Assembly: GCF_022811685.1 (NCBI RefSeq)
Contig: NZ_CP094532.1
Location: 955,501-1,019,500 of the forward strand
DNA length: 64,000 nt
Direction of reading: 5' to 3'
From: Chryseobacterium suipulveris
GTDB taxonomy: Bacteria > Bacteroidota > Bacteroidia > Flavobacteriales > Weeksellaceae
Both the position numbers and the translations under genes were made by a program. Positions 40,053-48,175 of the stretch are shown here, piece after piece (the first letter of the stretch is position 1; each line of letters opens with the position of its first letter). Below the pieces are notes generated by a model. That model worked only from the letters and a program-made list of their open reading frames with translations. It searched no databases and was not told the origin of the DNA.

Positions 40053-42194
40053 TTATTTTACAACCTTCATTTCGTTAATCAGCCATTTTGCGTCGGCGTA
40101 TTTGTCGATAATGAAGAGGATGTATTTCGTATCGACCATGATGTTTCGCGAGAATCGCGGATCGAAATTGATGTCGCTCATCGTTCCTTCCCATTGTCGG
40201 TCGAAGTTCAGTCCGATCAAGTTTCCGTGTGCATCGAGAGCCGGACTTCCCGAATTTCCACCGGTGGTGTGGTTGGTGGCGGTGAAGTTTACGGGAACAT
40301 CGCCTGTTTTGTCTTTATAGATTCCATAGTTCTTCGTGTCGTAAAGTTCTATCAACTTTTTCGGAACATCGAATTCGTAATCACCGGGAACGTATTTTTC
40401 CATCACACCCGCCAAATGCGTTTGGTAACCGTAGTAAACCGCATCTCTCGGATTGGAACCTGCAACTTTTCCGTAAGTAACCCTCAAAGTAGAGTTTGCA
40501 TCGGGGAAGAATTTTCGGTCTTTGTCGGTTTCCATTTGTTGCGCCATATATTTCTTTTGGGCCGTATCGATATGTCCCTGGAAAGTTCTGTACTGTTCAT
40601 CGGTAGTGTCGAGATAAGCTTGTCTTAATGAAAGAAACAAGTTCATCAATGGATCGTTTTTCAGGTTTTGAGCGAGTGCTTTTGGATCCTGGAACACTTT
40701 GTTGATGTCTGAAACTGTGGTTGCCCCGTTAAAGATTCCTCTTCCAGTGATGACTGAGTTTTTCGAAAGCTCCTCAATTTTTGTAAGATTTTGGCTTTCA
40801 TTTTTGTATTGGTCAAAATCTTTTGGTAAAAATTTCGCCGGTGTTTTATTCGCATAAAGCGCCAAAACTTTTGCCGTTACTTTTGCATCGAGTTCGCCGT
40901 CGAAATCAGCGTAGATATTGGTCAGCCGTTTTTTGAAATTTTCGATTGTGGTGGCATCCACTTTTCCTGCATCGAGAGCTTCTACGAAACTTGCGTAGTT
41001 ATTGGCAAGAGTCAGCGTTTCTGCATTTCTGACCACTTCAGTATAATAAGCTCGGTTCAGTGCAAAAGGTGCTTGCAAAGTGTAAAGCCGTTTCAGTTCT
41101 GTGATTGTTGGAGTGATGTCTTTGTTCAGCGACATCAGTTTTTTCTCGTATTCCTCCTTTTTTCCGACCGCATCTGATTTTTTCAATCCTTCGACTTCAC
41201 CAATCCATTTTTTCCAGTAGTTGGCGATTGAGGCGTACTTAGAAGCATATTTGATTTTGGTTCCTTGATCTGCGCGCATTTTTTCGTCCAAAGTTTTCAG
41301 GGCGACTTCGCGAACAGAAATCATCGCCGGATCAATTTCGTTCATTACTTTTTCAACAGCGATGGAAGGAAGGTATTCCGTGGTTCTTCCCGGGAAACCA
41401 AACACAAAGGTGAAGTCGTTTTCCTGTTTGTCTTTAATGGAAACTGGCAGAAAATATTTTGGTTTGTACGGAACGTTATCTTTTGAATATTCCGCAGGTT
41501 TATTGTTCTTGTCGGCGTAGATTCTGAACATCGCAAAATCACCGGTATGTCGCGGCCAAACCCAGTTGTCGGTATCGGAACCGAATTTTCCGATCGAACT
41601 TGGTGGAGCTCCAACTAAGCGAACGTCCTTATAAGTTTCGATGATGTAGGCGTAATATTTATTTCCGTAATACATTGGTCGGATCACGACTTTCTGCCAA
41701 GGTTCAAGTTTGAACCCCGCTTTTACGGTTTCCATATTTTTGTTGATGAGATCATCTGCTGCTTTTCCTTCGAGGTTTTGAGTTCCCGCCAAAACTTGGT
41801 TGGTCACTTCTTTGATGTCTGCGATAAAATCAACGGTTACTCCTGGATTTGGCAACTCGCCGTTCATATCTTTTGCCCAGAATCCGTCGGTCAGATAATC
41901 GTTCTGAACGGAGGAATGTTTCTGGATTTGTCCATAACCACAATGGTGATTGGTCAGAAGCAAACCTTGTGGCGAAATAATTTCTGCGGTACAGCCACCG
42001 TTGAATTGAACTACCGCATCTTTAATACTCGGTTTTGAGGGATCGAAAATCTGTTTTGCAGAAATCTTCATTCCCATTTCCTTCATTTCTTTTTCGTTCA
42101 CCTCGGTGGGAATCCACATTCCGCCGTATTGCTGTGCAAACGCCATCACTGCAGGAACAATCACCGCAGAAAGTAAAAAACTTCTTTTGATCAT
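40053..42194 (-). CDS. S46 family dipeptidyl peptidase, DPP11-like
   Basis: A 713-residue exported peptidase (signal peptide ending AFAQ, residue 21). Catalytic His84 in LLLTNHHCGYG and Ser648 in TTGGNSGSPALD are those of S46. Eighteen residues after the Ser comes Arg666 in NFDRQWEGTMSD; at this place DPP7 has Gly and DPP11 has Arg, which fixes its preference for Asp/Glu at P1. So this is likely a periplasmic DPP11 that releases acidic dipeptides from oligopeptides, useful for a bacterium living on protein. It ends 10 bases before a GC-rich palindrome. Confidence 0.92.
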   Translation of the reverse strand: MIKRSFLLSAVIVPAVMAFAQQYGGMWIPTEVNEKEMKEMGMKISAKQIFDPSKPSIKDAVVQFNGGCTAEIISPQGLLLTNHHCGYGQIQKHSSVQNDYLTDGFWAKDMNGELPNPGVTVDFIADIKEVTNQVLAGTQNLEGKAADDLINKNMETVKAGFKLEPWQKVVIRPMYYGNKYYAYIIETYKDVRLVGAPPSSIGKFGSDTDNWVWPRHTGDFAMFRIYADKNNKPAEYSKDNVPYKPKYFLPVSIKDKQENDFTFVFGFPGRTTEYLPSIAVEKVMNEIDPAMISVREVALKTLDEKMRADQGTKIKYASKYASIANYWKKWIGEVEGLKKSDAVGKKEEYEKKLMSLNKDITPTITELKRLYTLQAPFALNRAYYTEVVRNAETLTLANNYASFVEALDAGKVDATTIENFKKRLTNIYADFDGELDAKVTAKVLALYANKTPAKFLPKDFDQYKNESQNLTKIEELSKNSVITGRGIFNGATTVSDINKVFQDPKALAQNLKNDPLMNLFLSLRQAYLDTTDEQYRTFQGHIDTAQKKYMAQQMETDKDRKFFPDANSTLRVTYGKVAGSNPRDAVYYGYQTHLAGVMEKYVPGDYEFDVPKKLIELYDTKNYGIYKDKTGDVPVNFTATNHTTGGNSGSPALDAHGNLIGLNFDRQWEGTMSDINFDPRFSRNIMVDTKYILFIIDKYADAKWLINEMKVVK

Positions 42195-42259
42195 GAATAC
42201 ATTTTTTAGATTGAATCGTTAAAAATAAGGATTTTGAGGGAAATGGGAAAATAGAGGAG

Positions 42260-42312
42260 TTCCCCTCCGTTGGTGGGATGGCGAAAATTTGAAGAATTTT
42301 TGACGGGGTGGT
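42260..42312. repeat. TTTTTGACGGGGTGGT intergenic repeat, second copy
   Basis: TCCCCTCCGTTGGTGGGATG, AAAATTTGAAGAATTTTTG and ACGGGGTGGT: same order as 12787-12841. Lies between the S46 gene start and the DUF4298 remnant. Confidence 0.65.
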
Positions 42313-42328
42313 CTGTAAATTAAAAGGT

Positions 42329-42613
42329 CTAAATCAACCTCGCCGCATTCCTCACCAATTCCCGCGCTTCAAAATCCGAGTCGGCAATCGCGCTCCATAG
42401 TTAATCTTGGTTCATTATTTCCAAATTTTCATCATTATACTTTTCAGCTTCGTCGTAATAATCCATCTATTGCTCTTCGTAGAACTGCTCCAATTTTTCC
42501 TTTTTTTGAGCGATTTCTTTCAGCTTCTCATTGAATTTTTCCACCTCCATAATGTCCTGTTCCAGCGATTTCATCAGGATATTCATTTCCCTAAGTTCCT
42601 GTATTTTATTCAT
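42329..42613 (-). pseudogene. DUF4298-like protein, two nonsense codons
   Basis: From ATG 42613 the frame reads 48 residues (MNKIQELREMNILMKSLEQD, then a Lys/Glu coiled coil) to TAG at 42469-42467, goes on in frame (MDYYDEAEKYNDENLEIMNQD) to TAA at 42403-42401, then LWSAIADSDFEARELVRNAA to TAG at 42329. All three parts are in one frame, 94 codons, and together look like the DUF4298 family, where Trp and Ser would stand at the two stops (TGG to TAG, TCA to TAA). No frameshift is needed. Confidence 0.75.
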
Positions 42614-42678
42614 TTTTAATTTTTAATTTTTTATTATTCATTATTTATCATTCATCACTCATCACTCATCACCCATAA

Positions 42679-44244
42679 TCAATGTCTGTCCGCCGTCGTT
42701 TCCACCACATCAATATTGATCAGATGAAGTTCGATATGTCGGTCGTGTGCTTTTGACCTGAATTCCGAAATAATTTCCTGTACATCGAAATCGATAAAGT
42801 GCAGGTCGGTTCCGTCGATTGTGAGAATCGAGTAGGGTGGAACATTCTCCAAGCTGATTTTAATTTTTACTTTATTTAAAAAGGTGACGTTTCCGTGTAG
42901 TTTCAATTGATAATAATCCAACCCATTCTTGTGTTCGTGGGTTATTTCGTAATCTTCCTTGAAATGGTTTTTGATGATGTAATAAATGGAAAATAAAAGT
43001 CCAACTGTGACACCAAAAAGCAGGTCAGTCGCCAATACCACACCAATAGTCACCGCAAACGGAACAAATTGGTTTAGTCCCAACTTGAAAATATTTCTGA
43101 TGATTTTCGGCTTGGTTAATGAATAACCGGTCATAATCAGAATCACTGAAAGCGACGCGTAAGGAATCATATTGATTACAAACGGAATCAGTATTACTGA
43201 AAGGAGCAGTAAAACGCCGTGTGTAAAAGAAGCAACCTTAGTTTTTGCACCTGCATCGTTGTTAGCGGCACCTCTCACAACAACGGCTGTCAAAGGAATT
43301 GCACCCAATAATCCGCAAAGCATATTTCCGGTTCCTTGTGCGACGAGTTCGCGGTTTACAGGAGTGATGCGGTTGTGCTTGTCGAGCTTGTCCATTGCTT
43401 CGATGCAGAGCAAGGTTTCGAGTGTTGCCAACATTCCAATAACCAAACCGTCTTTCCAAACCTGTTGTGTGGAAAAAAGTTTAGAGAAATCGGGAAACTG
43501 GATGTGCGCGAAAATATTGTCGGGAATATTTACCAATTGTTTGGTGCTCAAAGCCAGTTCGGAGTTAGAAATTGTGAGCAGATAATTCATCGCAATTCCT
43601 AGAAGAACGATAACTAAAGGTGTAGGAATAATCCGGAACTTCTTATTTTTTTCCTGCTTTAGGAAAATATAAACGCCAAGCGAAATTGCGGAAATGAGCA
43701 CCGCGCCTTTCGTGAGATGACTGTTCAAGTCCTGAAAATTTTGCACAATATGTGTAGAGGAAAAGAGTTCCAAAAAACCGCTTGACCAGAAATTGGGACC
43801 GTTGTAGCCCAGTGCGACCGGAATCTGTTTTGAAATCAAAATAATCCCGATCGCTGCAAGCATTCCTTTAATCACCGAACTAGGGAAATAACTCGCAAAA
43901 ACCCCGAGTTTCAGAACTCCCAATATCAACTGGAATAATCCGGCAATTATTACTGTGAGCAAGAAAACTCTGTAATCGCCCAAACTGAGAATGGAAGCAG
44001 CAACCAAAGTGGTCAAACCCGCCGCTGGTCCCGAAACTGAAAGTTGCGAACCGCTGATGACTGTTACGACCAAACCGCCAATAATCCCGGAAATCAGTCC
44101 CGCATAAAGTGGAGCTCCCGAAGCGAGCGCGATTCCCAAACAAAGCGGAAGTGCGACCAAAAATACCGTAAGTCCTGCCGCGAAGTCGTGCCGCACAAAC
44201 ATCAATTTGTAATATTTGAACGAACGCGGGATTTCTTTTTGCAT
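42679..44244 (-). CDS. SulP family anion transporter with STAS domain
   Basis: A 521-residue permease. About 12-14 membrane segments with the SulP opening DFAAGLTVFLVALPLCLGIALASG, GSQLSVSGPAAGLTTLV, and NMLCGLLGAIPLTAVVVRG, then a C-terminal STAS domain from about residue 420 (LDYYQLKLHGNVTFLN, ILTIDGTDLHFIDFDV). Proteins of this type carry sulfate, bicarbonate or dicarboxylates; substrate not fixed here. A full TTG-N20-TAAATTTG promoter lies upstream. Confidence 0.92.
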   Translation of the reverse strand: MQKEIPRSFKYYKLMFVRHDFAAGLTVFLVALPLCLGIALASGAPLYAGLISGIIGGLVVTVISGSQLSVSGPAAGLTTLVAASILSLGDYRVFLLTVIIAGLFQLILGVLKLGVFASYFPSSVIKGMLAAIGIILISKQIPVALGYNGPNFWSSGFLELFSSTHIVQNFQDLNSHLTKGAVLISAISLGVYIFLKQEKNKKFRIIPTPLVIVLLGIAMNYLLTISNSELALSTKQLVNIPDNIFAHIQFPDFSKLFSTQQVWKDGLVIGMLATLETLLCIEAMDKLDKHNRITPVNRELVAQGTGNMLCGLLGAIPLTAVVVRGAANNDAGAKTKVASFTHGVLLLLSVILIPFVINMIPYASLSVILIMTGYSLTKPKIIRNIFKLGLNQFVPFAVTIGVVLATDLLFGVTVGLLFSIYYIIKNHFKEDYEITHEHKNGLDYYQLKLHGNVTFLNKVKIKISLENVPPYSILTIDGTDLHFIDFDVQEIISEFRSKAHDRHIELHLINIDVVETTADRH

Positions 44245-44260
44245 GTGTAGTTGTTTACGA

Positions 44261-44291
44261 CAAATTTACGGATAATGAATCAGCTTGTCAA
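44261..44291 (-). promoter_or_regulatory. Promoter of the SulP gene
   Basis: On the minus strand TTG (44291-44289), 20-base spacer, TAAATTTG (44268-44261), 17 bases before the ATG. Confidence 0.7.
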
Positions 44292-44328
44292 GGTGCAGAA
44301 TCCTGATAGTGATTAGTGTTTTTGGCGG

Positions 44329-44655
44329 TTATTTCTTTTTGTTCGCTTCCAGTTTCGCAACTTCTGCGCAGGAAATTTCAGCGTATTTTTTCCAGGAGTT
44401 TTTGTGTTCGAAAGGGATTTCAATCCAACCGTTCATCACATAACCTTCCTTTGGGGAAAAGGGTTTTACACCGGAAAGTTTTTCTGCTTCCGCTAAAGTT
44501 TCCCCGCTGATTTTTACAATCAATATACCGTTTTTGAAGAACGCGACCGCTTTTCCGTTGGGCATTTTGATGGCATTCGCGCCGAACATCTTTCCGGGAG
44601 TTGCGAGAGGAATGGTGTTGAGGAGTTCTTCGAAAAGGTGTTGTGCTTCGGTCAT
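44329..44655 (-). CDS. TfoX N-terminal domain protein
   Basis: 108 residues from ATG 44655 (MTEAQHLFEELLNTIP). The TfoX/Sxy N-domain marks are GKMFGANAIKMPNGKAVAFF, ILIVKISG and the later VKPFSPKEGYVMNGWIEIP, where a short all-alpha/beta fold is complete; the C-terminal TfoX domain is absent. In proteobacteria Sxy/TfoX aids CRP-S competence genes; small one-domain forms in Bacteroidota have no known role. Upstream in-frame residues to 44766 look like spacer. Confidence 0.85.
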   Translation of the reverse strand: MTEAQHLFEELLNTIPLATPGKMFGANAIKMPNGKAVAFFKNGILIVKISGETLAEAEKLSGVKPFSPKEGYVMNGWIEIPFEHKNSWKKYAEISCAEVAKLEANKKK

Positions 44656-44814
44656 TTCTGGATTTTTTTCAAAGTTAATGATTTGGTGGTTTTTGAAGAT
44701 TTTATTTTTCAAATCCTTGAAGGATTCGTCGATACTGAAAGGTTGAACTCTCGCGAAGTTTCTCAAAATTCAGTTATTATTAAAGAAAAGTGTTTGAGAT
44801 AGAGATTCGTTAAG

Positions 44815-44880
44815 CGATTGAAAGCTTCGTTATTCGATATTCGTAATTCGTACTTCGTACTTCGGACCTCGGACTTCCTT
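44815..44880. repeat. TTCGTACTTCGGACCTCGGACTTC repeat words
   Basis: GCTTCGTTATTCGATATTCG then ATTCGTACTTCGTACTTCGG and ACCTCGGACTTCC: short imperfect direct repeats of about 10 bases. The same CTTCGGTCCTCGGACTTC wording is at about 37027-37044 before the HAD gene. Confidence 0.55.
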
Positions 44881-44881
44881 C

Positions 44882-46852
44882 TTACGCAAATCTCATTCTC
44901 TGAATCCTAACCGCATTCAGAATTGCCAAAAGCGCAACTCCCACATCTGCGAAAACCGCTTCCCACATCGTCGCCAAACCTCCTGCGCCGAGAATCAGTA
45001 CCACCGCTTTCACGCCAAATGCCAATCCGATATTTTGCCACACGATTTTTTTGGTTGCTCTTCCGATTTTTATCGCCATCGGAATTTTCGACGGTCGGTC
45101 ATCCTGAATGACGACATCGGCAGTTTCGATGGTGGCGTCGCTTCCCAATCCGCCCATCGCGATTCCGACGTCGCTTAACGCTACAACTGGAGCATCGTTC
45201 ACTCCGTCGCCGACGAAAGCAACGGTTTCGTTCGTTGCCTTGATTTCTTTTACTTTTTCGACTTTATCTTCTGGAAGCAATTCCCCGAATGCATTGTCAA
45301 TTCCCACTTTTTTGGCGACTTCTTTTACTACGCTCGTTTTGTCGCCACTCAGCATCGTGGTTTTTACGCCGAGTTTCTTTAGTTCTGAAATTGTAAATGC
45401 GGAATCGTCCTTGATGCGGTCGGAAATGGTGAGGTAACCCGCAAATTTATTGTCAACGGCGATAGCGATTAAGGTTTCTGATACTTCCGTATGTTTGGCT
45501 GTGTAAATGATTCCGAAACGATCCATCAGTTTGAAATTCCCGGCAAGGATTTCTTTGCCGCCAATATTTCCCTTCAAACCGTGACCTGGAATTTCTTCCA
45601 CATTTTCAATTTTTAAGGCATGATCAACTTCGCCCACGAATTCATGGATTGCAGTGGCGATCGGATGTGTTGACTTACTTTCAAGCACATTCAAATATTT
45701 CAGGATTTGATCTTTGTTAAATTCCTTTTCAATAAACGCTTGCTGTACGCTGAAAACGCCTTCTGTCATGGTTCCTGTTTTATCGACCACGACATTTTTT
45801 ACATTCGCCAAAATATCGAGAAAATTGCTGCCTTTAAAAAGAATTCCGTTTCTGCTTCCTGCCCCAATTCCCCCAAAGTAACCAAGCGGAATCGAAATCA
45901 CCAATGCACACGGACACGAAATCACGAGAAAGATGAGTGCGCGGTAAAGCCAGTTTCGGAATTCGTAATGTTCCACAAAAAAGTAGGGCAGAAGCGTAAT
46001 ACCAATCGCCAGAAACACTACGATAGGCGTATAGACTTTTGCAAATTTTCGGATGAAGAGTTCGGTTTTTGCTTTTTGAGAGGTCGCGTTTTGCACCAAC
46101 TCCAAAATTCTCGACAACTTGGAATCCTGATAAGCGGTATTGATTTTTACCAAAGAAACCGTATTCAGATTGATCATTCCCGCCAAAACAGTTTCGCCGG
46201 ATTTCTTCGATGAAGGTTTACTTTCGCCCGTTAAAGCTGAAGTATTAAATGAGCCGCTCTCTGAAAGAAGTTTCCCGTCCAAAGCTAATTTTTCACCAGG
46301 TTTCAGCTGGATGACTTGTCCGATTTCGGCATTTTTAGGATTAATGGTTTTTGGGATATTGTTTTCAATGATGGTGATTTCTTCGGGTCGTTGATCGAGC
46401 AGGTTTTTGATATTGGATTTTGCCTTCTGTACCGCCATCGACTGAAAAACTTCTCCCACGGAATAAAACAGCATCACGGCGACCGCTTCCGGATATTCGC
46501 CAATTGCAAATGCACCGATTGTGGCGATGCCCATCAAAAAAAATTCTGAAAAAAAATCGCTGTGCAAGATACTTTTCCACGCGTCTTTCAACACTGGAAA
46601 TCCAACGGGAATGTAGCAAATCAGATAAAAAAATAAGCGAATCCAGCCATTGAACCAATCCGGCTTTACGACATAATCCAAAGCGATTCCTGCCATCAGA
46701 AGAACAAATGAAGTTATCGGAATCAAGAAAAGCTGAAACGTAAAATCCGCGTCGTGATCGTGGGAATGATCGTGTCCATCATGCTCGTCGTGAATGTGGG
46801 AATCCGGCTTTTCTGCGGTTTTCGGTTCGTGACTGCAACATTCCTGCGACAT
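44882..46852 (-). CDS. P1B-type heavy-metal ATPase (Zn/Cd/Pb class)
   Basis: A 656-residue metal pump. Metal site SCPCALVISIPLG (CPC), phosphorylation Asp in VVDKTGTMTEG, the P1B HP motif in STHPIATAIHEF, and GDGVNDAPVVALSDVGIAMG. There is no HMA (CxxC) domain; instead the N terminus has a Cys-Cys and a His/Asp-rich run (residues about 19-35, HIHDEHDGHDHSHDHD) that probably binds zinc. It should export Zn, Cd or Pb. A divergent small membrane-protein gene starts 92 bases away. Confidence 0.93.
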   Translation of the reverse strand: MSQECCSHEPKTAEKPDSHIHDEHDGHDHSHDHDADFTFQLFLIPITSFVLLMAGIALDYVVKPDWFNGWIRLFFYLICYIPVGFPVLKDAWKSILHSDFFSEFFLMGIATIGAFAIGEYPEAVAVMLFYSVGEVFQSMAVQKAKSNIKNLLDQRPEEITIIENNIPKTINPKNAEIGQVIQLKPGEKLALDGKLLSESGSFNTSALTGESKPSSKKSGETVLAGMINLNTVSLVKINTAYQDSKLSRILELVQNATSQKAKTELFIRKFAKVYTPIVVFLAIGITLLPYFFVEHYEFRNWLYRALIFLVISCPCALVISIPLGYFGGIGAGSRNGILFKGSNFLDILANVKNVVVDKTGTMTEGVFSVQQAFIEKEFNKDQILKYLNVLESKSTHPIATAIHEFVGEVDHALKIENVEEIPGHGLKGNIGGKEILAGNFKLMDRFGIIYTAKHTEVSETLIAIAVDNKFAGYLTISDRIKDDSAFTISELKKLGVKTTMLSGDKTSVVKEVAKKVGIDNAFGELLPEDKVEKVKEIKATNETVAFVGDGVNDAPVVALSDVGIAMGGLGSDATIETADVVIQDDRPSKIPMAIKIGRATKKIVWQNIGLAFGVKAVVLILGAGGLATMWEAVFADVGVALLAILNAVRIQRMRFA

Positions 46853-46914
46853 ATTGTAAGATTTTTTTTGAAGACGAAATATACAAATTAAACACCAAAA
46901 CTTTTCGGTGGCAT

Positions 46915-46922
46915 TACTTTTG
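46915..46922 (+). promoter_or_regulatory. -7 box of the 46944 gene
   Basis: TACTTTTG matches TAnnTTTG and lies 21 bases before the ATG. Confidence 0.5.
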
Positions 46923-46943
46923 TCGGAGAAAAATAAAGAAACT

Positions 46944-47363
46944 ATGGAGCCGCTTTCTCAGCAGATCATTCAGCTATTTTTAATGGCAGTGCCGGTTGCG
47001 TGTATTGCGTGGACAGTTACACACGAAGAAATTTTCAAGGAACCAAGGGAGTTCTGCGTGAAGAAATCGAAGGAATGCAGGAAGCTGTTGGAAAGAAAAT
47101 TCTTCTACCTCTTCACCTGCGAATACTGTTTCAGTCATTATGTAACGGCATTTTTCATCATCATTACAGAATTCAAGCTGCTTTACGATGATTGGCGCGG
47201 TTATCTGATTTCCTTTTTCGCAGTGGTTTTTGTGGCGAATGTCTATATGAGTTTGTTCGGATATTTAAGGCAAAGCTTGAAATCAGAAAAATTGGAAGCC
47301 AACCTGAAAGACAACGAATGGCATGAGGTAAAAGAAGAAATTGAAGCAAAGCAAGATAAGTAA
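46944..47363 (+). CDS. Small membrane protein with a CxxC motif, unknown
   Basis: 139 residues from ATG 46944 (MEPLSQQIIQLFLMAVP). A first membrane helix at about 8-25, a basic Cys-containing loop (REFCVKKSKECRKLLERK), then FTCEYCFSHYVTAFFIIITE with a CxxC at the start of a second helix, a third helix at about 90-110 and a charged C-terminal tail. The CEYC motif recalls DUF1360-like small membrane proteins, but I do not recognise the family. It is divergent from the metal ATPase, so a link to metal stress is possible but unproven. Confidence 0.65.
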   Translation: MEPLSQQIIQLFLMAVPVACIAWTVTHEEIFKEPREFCVKKSKECRKLLERKFFYLFTCEYCFSHYVTAFFIIITEFKLLYDDWRGYLISFFAVVFVANVYMSLFGYLRQSLKSEKLEANLKDNEWHEVKEEIEAKQDK

Positions 47364-47381
47364 AAGATACTTTGCATTTAG

Positions 47382-47569
47382 ATCTTTGTATGTCTTTAAT
47401 GAGCGATAGCGCCTTTGTCTATCCTGAATTTGGAGTAAAGAAATTAAGATGTCTTTGTCTGGCTTTGCGAGGTTTTTTTCTCGCAAGGATCGCAAAGAAT
47501 ATTTAAAAAAAGGACCTCATATTTTTAAGTTAAACCAAGGCACTTCGTTTAGCGATGATATACAAAGAT
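47382..47569. repeat. Composite intergenic repeat, copy D, with terminal inverted repeats
   Basis: ATCTTTGTATGTC at 47382-47394 and its near complement GATATACAAAGAT at 47557-47569 (12 of 13) bound a 188-base element. Inside are TAATGAGCGATAGCGCCTTT, a short hairpin CTTTGCGAG-GTTTTTT-CTCGCAAGG, and CCAAGGCACTTCGTTTAGCG. This is the most complete copy of the family seen at 11437, 20957 and 21269 and fills most of the 288-base gap. Confidence 0.75.
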
Positions 47570-47651
47570 ATGAACCTGATTATTAGATATAAATTATGAG
47601 CTGAATGCACACAGCGATAAATTAATAAATCAACACCAAAAAAATATTATT

Positions 47652-48122
47652 ATGGACAATTCTAGAAAACTGCACAAGTTTGCTTATGACGACTACACGG
47701 TGGTCACGAATTTTGAAACTTTCGAAGACGCGAAAAATTATGCTGCCGAAAGAAACGGTGAAATGCTCGAAGTGGGCTTTACCGACGGTTCAGATAACCC
47801 GATGCCTAACTCTGATGGAAACCTGATTGCCGACAAAAGAACGTTCAGAGTCGGACTCGATCCTGAATATCAGGTGCTTTATTCCGACGATCCGAAATTT
47901 CAGGAAATGTCGGAACTCATTCTTGAGGAGATGAAGAAAAAGGAGAACGATGTTGCTCCCGAGGATTGGCTCGGTGACCAAAATATCGCTCCTGGAGACC
48001 GAATTATCATCGTGAAAAATGACCAGGTAAATACAGTAACCACCCGCGAAAGAATCAAATTTCTGATGCGTGGTAATGTGTATGAACTTGCGGTGAAAAT
48101 TCCCGGAACGGAAACGGAATAA
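47652..48122 (+). CDS. Acidic hypothetical protein
   Basis: A 156-residue soluble protein without signal or membrane segment. It has an opening KLHKFAYDDYTVVTNFETFE, a Gly/Asp/Asn loop EVGFTDGSDNPMPNSDGNLI, a central acidic helix and a C-terminal half that looks like a small beta domain (NIAPGDRIIIVKND, RIKFLMRGNVYELAVKI). I do not recognise the family. ATG 47652 is preceded by AAAAATATTATT. Terminator just after. Confidence 0.6.
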   Translation: MDNSRKLHKFAYDDYTVVTNFETFEDAKNYAAERNGEMLEVGFTDGSDNPMPNSDGNLIADKRTFRVGLDPEYQVLYSDDPKFQEMSELILEEMKKKENDVAPEDWLGDQNIAPGDRIIIVKNDQVNTVTTRERIKFLMRGNVYELAVKIPGTETE

Positions 48123-48141
48123 TTTAAATTAAGGATAAAAG

Positions 48142-48171
48142 AACCGAGGCGAATTTTGCTTCGGTTTTTTT
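48142..48171 (+). terminator. Terminator between convergent genes
   Basis: AACCGAGGC/GCTTCGGTT stem (one G-T pair), 7-base loop, T7 tail; serves the gene ending at 48122 and sits 5 bases from the end of the convergent esterase gene. Confidence 0.8.
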
Positions 48172-48175
48172 AGTT

